From assembly GCF_021347895.1 (NCBI RefSeq), contig NC_067119.1:11234534-11298533 (forward strand): DNA of 64,000 bases. Reading direction: 5' to 3'. This document shows positions 23,106-32,150 of the stretch, one piece after another. A program made the translations under genes and the position numbers. Under the pieces are notes generated by a model that was given only the letters and a program-made list of their open reading frames with translations, ran no database searches and was not told the DNA's origin. Positions within the stretch are counted from its first letter, which is position 1; the number at the start of each line of letters is the position of its first letter. Source of the DNA: Acanthochromis polyacanthus. Lineage: Eukaryota; Chordata; Actinopteri; Pomacentridae.

Positions 23106-26100
23106 GCTGCCATGTTGGCATCGTGTATTGTTCTACATACAGTGGCATCAACAGAATAATCACCAACATTATGGGGCAGCCTAAGACTGTAGACTTTGGC
23201 CTCCAAAAGTAACTTTTCATTGAGCTTTTAGTTTTTGAAAAACAATCATCCCAGAACAGCTTCATAAAATAGGTTTTTAGACTTTTGGGTCTGTCAATCT
23301 GTGATACACACGAAGATATGACAATTATATCCCTTATGGAGGAAGTAAATGTAGAAATGGAGATGGAAACAAAATTACATTGGAGAAAGCATCTGCAAGG
23401 AGTCAATGTAAAAACCCCACAGCACAGACTTTCTTGGTCAGAAACCAGCAACCCTCTTGCTTGTCTGCCATCTACATCCCTCTTTCTTTCTCCTAATTTG
23501 ATGCTTGTGTCCATAATCTCCTTGTTCTGTCATCTTTCATGATCTTCCAATCAGCAAAATGCATCTTGGAAGAGAGGAGAACTTTAATTTCCCCTGCAGT
23601 GAGAAAGAGAAACATGGCAGGGACTACGGCACTGAAAATGATTTAATAACTTAAATGTGCAGCTAAACTGAAAAATGATGATATAACAAGCTGGACAAAC
23701 AAGCTGGAAATGGGTTCTTTTGTGACAACAAAAAAAAAAACATTTCTTATTAAAAAAAAAATCAAGTTGAAATCACAGTGTCTGATGTTATCTGAATAAC
23801 ACGATACACACAAAAGCACTGACTTCTTTCTCTGGTATTTCTCATTCAACAAAAAAGTATATATATATATTTTTTTTACCTTTTCATGCGCTTCTCTTTG
23901 CCTTTCAATGTGAAGCGAGACTCGGACACAAAGAGTGCGAGAGTTCATTTAAGCTTGACCTTTTATCTTTAGTGTTCTTTCATTGTGTATTAATATCTAA
24001 GAATCAAAAAAACAATTGCAGATTCATCTAACATGTGTGTTCTGTTTATTCAATCTGTCATTTTCATTTAGTCACAAGGTCATGGAGCAGCAGTTTGTGT
24101 TCCTGTGCATAGGGAACAAAACTCTTTCAATTTTTCATTTCTGCAAGGTACTGAAGCACTGCAAAGATGGTTTGTTTTACCATGACTGTACAACTCGTGG
24201 TCTTAGCCCTGTTCTTAATGGACTGTTTCAGTGTTTGTAGCTCCTCATATAGCTGATCTGCTGCTAACCACGCCCCCTTCAGGAAGAATACTCTCTCTGC
24301 TTCTGTGTTTGACAGCATGGAACGAAATAGGTGACCAAACAGCAGCTGACATACGTAAAGGAGTGCGTGAAAACAGGACTTTCTATCATTTCTAAATGAC
24401 CATTTGACATTAAAATATTGCCAAATTTGCTGAACTGCTGTTTGTAGCTCGTGTGTACGCTGAGGTTGTCAGACAACATCGCAATTGTACAATCACTAGT
24501 GTAGCAGTGCAGAACATCAGCTTGGTAATAGCTCTGAAGTGACATTCGGTTCACAGGTAGTCCTAAAGGTCTGCATTTCATTCTCTATTTCATACTCATT
24601 CTGTTGATTGACAACAGAAACAGAAAAATGCGTAAATGGAAGCAGCTTTATTGGAAATTTGACTCTATTAGACTGCAATAAATGTGAACACAGAGAGCAA
24701 GAGAGAAGCAAACAGACATAATGGATTGGTACAGCCTGAGTTTAGGTTTCACTGAAGCACAGCACTTTGTGAAAACACACTAACTGATCCAATATTTCTT
24801 AAAGGTCCGAATGTTCCTCAGCCTTACATTTTCCAGAAAACTCTGATGTGATTACAACATCAGCCACATTAGTCACATAACATGCCAACACTAGGGATTT
24901 TCCTGCAGTTCCTCGAACGCTAGCAGTGCAAAAAGACTTTCATATTCACTCTTGCAGTCAAAAGCAGAACATTTGATGTGCTTTGCTCATGGCTGAGGCA
25001 TTTTAGCAGAAGCAGCTCCAGAAAGTAAATATTCTAACAGACTGAGAGGCAACGGCTCATTCTGAATGGTTCAGCTTGAAAGCAGCAGGCAGTGAGAAGG
25101 CAAAATTTTCCAATTTTCAGCAGGGTGACTATTGGTTTCTCTCCTTCTACACAGAAAATGAATATAAGAATACAAATGTGACTAGCTTGCAAAGGTAGGA
25201 GGCAATCTAGTTAAGAGAGGGTTAGTTGGATGACAGTAGTAAGCAACTCAAACTCTCACAGCCTTTTGGTTTTTACACCTCCCAGTTTTTAGGACACAAA
25301 AAACAACAAAACAGATTTTCACTAAATGGGACATTTAAATTAAGTTCAACTACTTGGAAAGTCTGAGAATGATTGAATAACAGTGATGCACCACTAAATC
25401 TTGTATGGTTTTTTTTAACATATTAGCAATGTTTGATTGATTTAATATGTATTTTATCTCTTATTTTCATAGTCAACTATTGTTTTGTTCCATGAAAGGT
25501 GCAGGATAAACAACAGGGCAGCACAGTGGGGATAGCTTTAAAGAAAAATTCCCTTTCAGTTTAAAAGCGCATCTAATTTTGCACACAAAGTTACATTTAG
25601 GGACAACTGAGGTGTATGTGGTGACAGTTGAGGTTTGACTTCAATGTTTTTTTTTTGGTAGAATGAAATTGCAATACTTAAAAACAACCACAGCCGAAGC
25701 TGTGACTCAAAGCGTAACTCAGGTGGAAGATGACTAGCAATGGAACCTTATCAGCACTGCATGTCTAAAGACAGCCACAAGCCTAGTTTCAGCTGCAGAC
25801 TGGTAGACTCATCCCAAAGTGACAGAATCATGTATGGTTACGTGAGACTACGAGCTCAGTGACAGGTGATACAGAAAAGATGCCCAATCCAATTTGGCAA
25901 ATGTGCTCTGCCTTCATTCCTCAGCCTTGCATCTTATCCTTTCTTTTCTTTTGAAAATGCTGCGAGGAAGGCACGCAAGTGAAAGAAGCTTCTGCCTTCT
26001 CTTCTTTATCCATCTCTCTCATTAAGACTTTTTTTTTTTAATACGTTTTCCCTTTTCCTTTCCATCCTAGTCTATCTCTTCCACTTGTCCTCCCTCCGTG

Positions 26101-28628
26101 TCCCTCCATCGCCTGAGCAGTTTATCGTAATCACATCACCTCAGTGTAATGGAGCACACTTAAGGCTTATTATGTGTCACACACACACGAGCACAGACAC
26201 ACACATGCACACACTCGGAGATCCACTTAAGCCTTATTACATGTCTGACTGTGCTTCTAACATGGGAGATTATCCATCGGACTGTATGCTCGGGCAGAGG
26301 GCAAGAGCCGTGGGTAACACACACACATGCACCTCATCTCAGATGCAAAGACGAGAGTAGAATGAGAGAATTGGACATTCTTCAAAATGGAGACACAAAT
26401 AGACAAGTGTATGAGATGAGAAAAAACTGCAACAGAACATAATAGAACAGAACAGAATAGAGCATGTCCTACCAGCATGTAGGGGGAACAAAAAAAAAAG
26501 CGATGATGCCAGAAAACAGAAGAGGGTGATTTTTTTTCTTCGCTATCTTTCTGTAGCAGTGCCACACACACTCAAACACACACAAACAGGGGTGTTGTAC
26601 GATGAAGACGGAGACAAAGTGTCCGTGGGGGGAACCAAAGAGGGCACCTCATCACTTCTACAGGTACGTGTGTGCTTTATACACACACACACATAGAACA
26701 CACAGCAAACAAGCGTGTGCAGCGTCCCGGCGTGCCCATGGATGAAGTATGTGTGTTCACATGGCAGAGAGGAATAACGTGGGTAGGATGTTGGCTGAGT
26801 ATTTATTTCCATCTGTCTTGGTAACAATGTGTGTGTGTTTGTCAGGACAAGGTGCGGTGCAGTTTAGCCACTTGTTCTTTTCCTCCAGTGTCCCGACTTG
26901 ACCTCGGGAATTCTTGTGCACGACAACAAGCAGCATCTTGTGGGAAACATATAGGAAATTTTCTTAGAGCATCCCATTAAAAAGCTGTATCACATCAATA
27001 AAGAAACACTTCTTGCTAAGTAACCCCTCAAGCTTGTTGTGATATCATTGTTGTAATTGTATTCATTGCTAAGGATCCTCTTCCTTACAAGTGTTCCCTA
27101 TTGCAATACAGAGTCTAATTAGTCCTTAATTACATAACTGCAAGTATCACATAGAGGTCCACGAAATGCTCTGCAATGGAAGTATAATATAGAACATTAC
27201 CCTTGTCCCAGTCCACTCAAAGAACAGGTCTTATCAGCCAGAATACGTTAATGATGGAGTATGTATTTCTAATCCAAGGCAATCTGTTCTGTGTGTGCAC
27301 TGAAAAACAGAAACAGTTTTGCAAACAGGGAAACAAAGAAAGTGGTTCGGACCGATGCACAAAGCTCTATTCTAGCATGTCCTGTGCACGTCTATGCTCG
27401 TGCACGTTCATGTTGGTGCATGGGACAGAAGGAAAGGGAGGGGGAAAGGAGATGAGGGGAAATGAGGAGCTGGGATTGACAGGGAGAGTAAAACAAGCAC
27501 ATGCTATCTATCCTAGTATGCTAACTAGAGCTAAATATCATGAATCTTTGTCCAGAAACCCAAACTCTGTCTTTAAACGCTGTTTGGCCATTAACGCTGT
27601 GTGAAAATGGAATGTTGAAATAATAATATTACACAAATAAAATTGTCAGCAATCAGAAAAGTCATCAGAACTATGTGAGCTAACTACTGCACCTACTAAG
27701 CAGTCCTCACCATCAAAAAGTTACTTTGAGTTATTGTAAGTAAGTGTTACCATAACTTCCAATTCAGCTGAACAATCCCAAACCTCATTGGTTCAACAAT
27801 CAATAATCTTTCATTACATCATTCATTACGGAAATCCAAATTAATAATATCAGACATTCTCCAGAGGCAGCTCAGCCTTCTGCTGGCTCACACGTATTAC
27901 TGGAATGGTGTTTTAATCAGGGACAAATGCACAGAAACTCAAGCGGTTCCAAATAAATTTTGCTGCACAAATGTGACTTTCACAACGAAAAATTAACTTC
28001 AGTGCAAATTATCTGAGAGAATAATGTGAAAAATGTGAGCCACCTGACATATGCCAGTTACTGTGCTCAGTAAGTTTCAGGGTTTCTTTGAATCACTGTG
28101 AGGCTGGATTTAAAAAAAAAAAAAAAAAAATTAAATATCCAAAACCGCTCTCTAAAATGATCTCGATAATTCTAATTCTTATAGGGGTATATTGTAATAG
28201 TAATGTTATATGCAGCCATGGTGATGTGCACTGGGATGTCGGTTGGATAGAATGATAAATTTGCACATCTGTCATTTGTCAGCCTGAAATCCCGAAAGTC
28301 AGTGAAATGATGAGGCAGAGATGGAATACAGATCGGCATGCTTACTTCAGATCAGGGGATGTAAATTTATAGTTTTCCAGAAAAGGAAATTGTTTCCTGG
28401 GAAACAAGCTCATGAAAAGAGTTTCCTGCTTTTGTCAGAAACCAGGTACAGTAGCTGACCTCTTAAAGCTCACCTGAGACCCACTATGGGCACCACCCTG
28501 CAAGAACTACTTTAATTTTACACCTTTTCTTCTATTTCCCAGGCTGCACAACTTTCAATCCCTCTCAGACACCCTTTCCCCCCGACCTGCTTTTCATTTT
28601 CTGTTCTTTTTTTTCTTTTCTCCTTGGA

Positions 28629-28717
28629 TCGGTCATGAATATTCATGAAGTTGTTATTTGCACTGCTGGCTCCTGAAAGAGGCTGAGTACACAAAGGTGA
28701 CAGCCATCAACCTCAGG
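28629..28717 (-). promoter_or_regulatory. Candidate conserved element, copy B of an inverted pair
   Basis: On the minus strand this reads 'ttgatggctgtcacctttgt' and continues almost identically to 16688-16776. It carries GTGCAAAT (octamer-like, 28656-28663) and a perfect palindrome ATGAATATTCAT (28635-28646). It lies in the intron starting 180 bp downstream of the donor of exon 28897-29474, in sense orientation to the gene, whereas copy A is antisense. Being close to a splice site and inverted relative to copy A, it could act as an enhancer or as one arm of an intronic RNA duplex. Both ideas are inference. Confidence 0.5.
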
Positions 28718-28896
28718 AGGCGGCGGTGTTGAAAGATGAGAGACTGCGGATGGGGAGGAAACGAATAAATGGAGATGATAAAAAAAAAAAAGACGAATCA
28801 GAGAGAGAACTCAAATGTGAAAGGAGACAAAAAGAGAACAGAATACCAAATAAAAACCTAAAGTAGTAAGCTCTGTGAAAGCATTTGTTTTCCCAC

Positions 28897-29474
28897 CTCA
28901 GTGTAAACTGCTCTGTGTTTGAATCCGTCTTCATGTAGACGCCGAACGCCACGATCTTGCCGAGCCGAACCGGGCTGGGTGGCACTAGAACTTCCACATT
29001 TCCATCTATTTGCAGTTTCTCTCCTTTGGCAGAAACTGGACCAACACTCATTTCTACAGAACCAGCTTTCAGCATGTCTTGAAGACCCCCATCCATAAGG
29101 GTGCTCCACTGTCCTCCGAGGCCCAAGCCGAGGCCTCCGAAAGGCCCGACGTTTGCACTCTGACCTCTCCACGGCTCATTGACGATGGAAGGACACTCCT
29201 GACCGGCCCCTTCCACTGGTATAATTGAGTAATAGATGTCCACTGATGGTAGAGCCACTTCAGGAGGTCTTTTTCTCACTTGCGGTGGTGCAAACCAAGC
29301 TGGGGGAATTTCCAGACGGACGACGCAGATGCCAGATGGTCCCACGAGTCGGCAACCTGCCGAGGGTGCTGCTTCGCTGGTGTCACGGATGGCCAAGGCT
29401 CTGACACATGGGAGGAGGGATGGAGGAGGCGGATCGGGCTCATCCCAACGCCGCCCAACCAAGTAAAACAATAC
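28897..29474 (-). CDS. tmem132: TMEM132-family ectodomain exon (second of two visible exons)
   Basis: This 578-bp exon encodes about 193 residues of the TMEM132 N-terminal extracellular region. It begins VLFYLVGRRWDEPDP after a strong acceptor (ttcttctcag, AG at 29476-29475) and ends QFTLR, with the Arg codon split at a GTGGGA donor (28896 downward), so it is phase 0 in and phase 2 out. Diagnostic family features are VLFYLVGRRW, LPCVRA, the spaced Cys residues in AGCRLV and GICVVRLEIPPAWFAPP, DIYYSIIP and TEQFTLR. A Gly-rich stretch, GPFGGLGLGLGGQ, near residue 115-130 of the exon looks like a lineage-specific linker. TMEM132 proteins are single-pass neuronal membrane proteins linked to adhesion and cytoskeleton (family knowledge). 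The paralogue is unresolved; the AWF-PP motif leans weakly to TMEM132E from memory. No frameshift or stop was seen. Confidence 0.9.
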
Positions 29475-29590
29475 CTGAGAAGAATACAGATACATGTCTT
29501 TGGACAGCTACAAGACATTGCACCATCAAAGACTATCAATCTTACTTACACTGTAACAGACAGTGTAAATTACTAATTATGACCTAACAC

Positions 29591-30480
29591 CTTCAAATTC
29601 AAGGAACTTTATTTTTCCGTTAGGAAGTTCATTTGTGCCAGAGCATCAGTGCGTATATTTTACATATTATTCACCTACACAACAACATAACATACATAAT
29701 AAACGCAAGCAACATACTATACACACAACATATCCAACATACCAGAGATAATAGATAAAAAGCCTGGTAAAAATTTAAGATTAAAAGAGTATATGTTATC
29801 CTTACAAAAGTGTGAGGTTCCAAATACATAAATCATTAAAAAGATTCTAAAGAGGTGGTAGTAAAATAAATAAAATGGCTCAGTCATTCATAAGTGTGAT
29901 GGCTGTAGGCATGGAACTTGACATGGCTTTCTTGGCCTTAAAAATGAGTGACCTGTGTCTCTGACCTGAGGGGAGCAGACTACAGTGGCTGTGCAGTGTG
30001 TGAGTGGTGTCTGAGGCTATCTGTGTTCCTAAGTTTTGTGCTTCTGTTGTAGATGCTGATGAGTGGTTCTTGCTCGAGTCCAATTATTTTACTGCTCGTT
30101 ATTGTGGTTTTGTTTAGATTGCGATGGATGGTGAGTCGGGACCCAAACCAGGCTGAGAGGTTGAAGGTAATGACTGATTCAATGAAACATTTGTAGAAAG
30201 CTGTTAGAACTGACTGGTGAACCTGAAGTTTGCGGAGTTTCCTTAGGAAAAAGAGGCGCTGTTGTCATTTGGAAAAGATGCTTTCACTGTTTGGTTGGAA
30301 GGTGAGCTTGTGATCAATGATTGTTCTGAGGTATTTGAATGACTCAACTCTCTTTAATGCCTGGTTGTTGACTGACAGAGTGGGGATGATTGGGGGTGGG
30401 GGTGGGATGATTGGGGGTGGGGGGGATCTCTGTGAAAGTCCACAACCAAATCCTTGTGGAAAAAAATGGCCTGCTGTACA
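29591..30480 (-). pseudogene. Rex-like LINE remnant (reverse transcriptase C-terminal region plus 3' UTR)
   Basis: Minus-strand translation gives KDLVVDFHRDP, then after a frameshift VNNQALKRVESFKYLRTIID, HKLTF, FFLRKLRKLQVHQSVLTAFY and FIESVITFNLSAWFGS, then LLPSGQRHRSLIFKAKKAM and IPTAI-like sequence before the end. This order is typical of the C-terminal part of fish Rex1-type non-LTR reverse transcriptases (recognised from memory). The 3' end 'aataaagttccttgaattt' at about 29591-29615 resembles the usual LINE tail. A G-rich duplication at 30380-30425 interrupts the reading frame. The copy is truncated, frameshifted and inactive. Confidence 0.82.
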
Positions 30481-30913
30481 GATTTTTGCATATTCACAAA
30501 CAAGTGAATTCTTTAAAGCTGGATTTTTCAGAATATTTATTTTGTGCAAATAGTGGACCATAATCTGAAAAGCATTGGCTCATCTTGGTAAAGCCAAAGG
30601 GAATTGTCATCAAACTCTGCAGCTGCTTAATGCCAGAATTTATTGTTTTCATTTTCCAGCCCACAACTTCATATTGTTTTGTTTCATTCTCACTGTTATC
30701 CAGCTAAAGCAGACATTAGTTTAACAAAAATGGAGCATCTTGCTGCTAAAGAGATGTATATTTTCTCCCTTCAGGTATCTGAGGAAACCAAAATTGCCAG
30801 AGATTGATCACAGAATTACAGTAATATCAACAAGAAATACTAATGTGCTACCTTTCTGCTAGATGTGTAAATAAACAATTAAATATTTCTATATCAGCAG
30901 TACTGTCCACTGC

Positions 30914-31467
30914 TAGCCTAGTCGCGCTAGACCCATGTTCCGAAGACACAAGGGTCTAGGCACGCTCGACAGGGAGGGAGGCGGGCTAAAAGGTTGTCTA
31001 TCAAATCATTCTACAGCAATTGGGTAGGTATACAACCAATCAGCGCAACGAATAGGCTGCTAGAGCGCCGGAAATCAGAGGATGCGGGAGTTCGGTGAAG
31101 CCTTATTTATTCAGTCAATGGGTGAAGCTCAAGTATATTACAGACATGTTAACAGAAAGATTATTCAGAGTCGGTGCTAATGGAGCTCAACGACTGTTGT
31201 CGTTTTTGTTGTCGACCCTGGCAGAGAATTAAATTTGTTGCCGTGGGTTGTCTAGCGCAGCTAGGCTAGTTGTTTCCGGTTGTTTCTGTCAGAATCGTCG
31301 CGCCTTTGTCGTCACTTAGTTACGCCCGCCTTCGGACTCTACACTTCATGGTGATTGGTCCGGCCAGTTTTAGGAGCATCCAACCTCAAGCCTTATGGAG
31401 GGTAACTAGACCCACCCTGGCAGAGAATTAAATTCGTTGCCGTGGGTTGTCTAGCGCAGCTAGGCTA
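30914..31467. mobile_element. 554-bp non-autonomous DNA transposon with a duplicated end
   Basis: The left end tagcctagtcgcgctagac and the right end (reverse complement tagcctagctgcgctagac) are imperfect TIRs. The insertion is flanked by a perfect 9-bp direct repeat gtccactgc (30905-30913 and 31468-31476); an 8-bp reading, tccactgc, is also possible if one more base belongs to the element. The last 56 bp (31414-31469) recur inside the element at 31215-31270 with one difference. No transposase is encoded. The 8-9 bp duplication fits hAT or Mutator-like origin. Confidence 0.8.
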
Positions 31468-31731
31468 GTCCACTGCTACAAGTGGCCAAAAATCATTTAG
31501 TGTAGGTTTTGCAGATAAAACCTTGTTTTTCCCTCTGCAACATCAATGCATTTATCCTTAAATAATACAATGGATTTCTTTTACAGTATCTAACAAGCTC
31601 CAAGTAATCAATAATGGCTTATAATGAAAGAATGCATGAGCAAATAGACATGTTTCCTATGGATTTGATCGTGCATTTTTGAATATGTGTATGAGTAAAA
31701 ATACCAAACTAACACATGAAACCACCAGTAC

Positions 31732-32150
31732 CTGTATCCAAGGCCTTGTTGACCCCACTTTGGGCACCACCACTTGACCTTTGACCTTCCAGTTCAGTGT
31801 CACCTGGTTGGTGGAGAGCATCACGTGGGGTGGTGGGCCTTGAAGCAGCTCCACTGGGATCGGCTGCTCAATGCTCATGTTTCCGTAGCTGCAGTTGATG
31901 CTCGGCAGGGACTGCGGGGCGGCGATTCCCGGTTCTAGCTGGTGGAGAAAGAAGGGCTCGGTCCGCGATGACAGGCTGCCATTTCGCATCACCTCCTGAT
32001 TGGCTTCCCGGAGGAAGAAGGCGGAGTCGGCGCCACTTAGCTGGCATTGGACGGGGAGGTAGGTGGGGAGGGAGGAGGAGAAACGGGGCTGAGAGGAGTC
32101 CTGCATGCCACCTGGTCCACCGCCTACTGCTCCCGCTCCGCTGTCAGACA
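31732..32150 (-). CDS. tmem132: TMEM132-family ectodomain exon (first of two visible exons)
   Basis: This 419-bp exon encodes about 140 residues immediately after the presumed signal-peptide exon. The acceptor ctttattcag precedes 32150 (phase 1), and the donor cag|gtactg lies at 31732/31731 (phase 0). Family hallmarks are LPTYLPVQCQLSGADSAFFL, REANQEVMRNGSL, TEPFFL, NCSYGNMSIEQPIPVELLQ and LNWKVKG, then RPWIQ, which joins directly to VLFYLVGRRW of the next exon. Three N-glycosylation sequons are visible (NGS, NCS, NMS), as expected for a lumenal or extracellular domain. The first 20 residues are Gly/Ser-rich and poorly conserved. The signal peptide, the remaining ectodomain, the transmembrane helix and the cytoplasmic tail are not in these exons. 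No defect was seen, so the gene appears intact here. Confidence 0.92.

Larger units (their letters stand above)
1..28896 (-). other. Presumed intron of the TMEM132-family gene, downstream of the second visible exon
   Basis: This segment follows the donor site at 28896/28895 of the exon 28897-29474, reading the minus strand. No downstream TMEM132 exon was recognised in it, which implies a phase-2 intron of at least 28.9 kb. Large introns are usual for several TMEM132 paralogues (family knowledge). Separate entries describe the repeats and candidate elements inside it. I saw nothing I could support in roughly 1350-2160, 2220-4290, 5510-7090, 8210-9980, 10630-12950, 14330-16680, 17280-20880, 21410-22630 and 23110-28620, apart from short simple repeats and A/T runs. 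An unrecognised short exon remains possible. Confidence 0.6.
29475..31731 (-). other. TMEM132-family intron between the two visible exons
   Basis: This 2257-bp phase-0 intron starts with GTACTG at 31731 (cag|gtactg) and ends with a pyrimidine-rich ttcttctcag at 29475. It contains a LINE remnant in the sense orientation and a 554-bp inverted-repeat element, both listed separately. I saw nothing supportable in about 30560-30900 and 31480-31720. Confidence 0.85.

Noticed and set aside
23041..23514. 157-codon minus-strand open frame
   Set aside because: It overlaps the 3' tail of a LINE remnant and shows no family features; probably chance.
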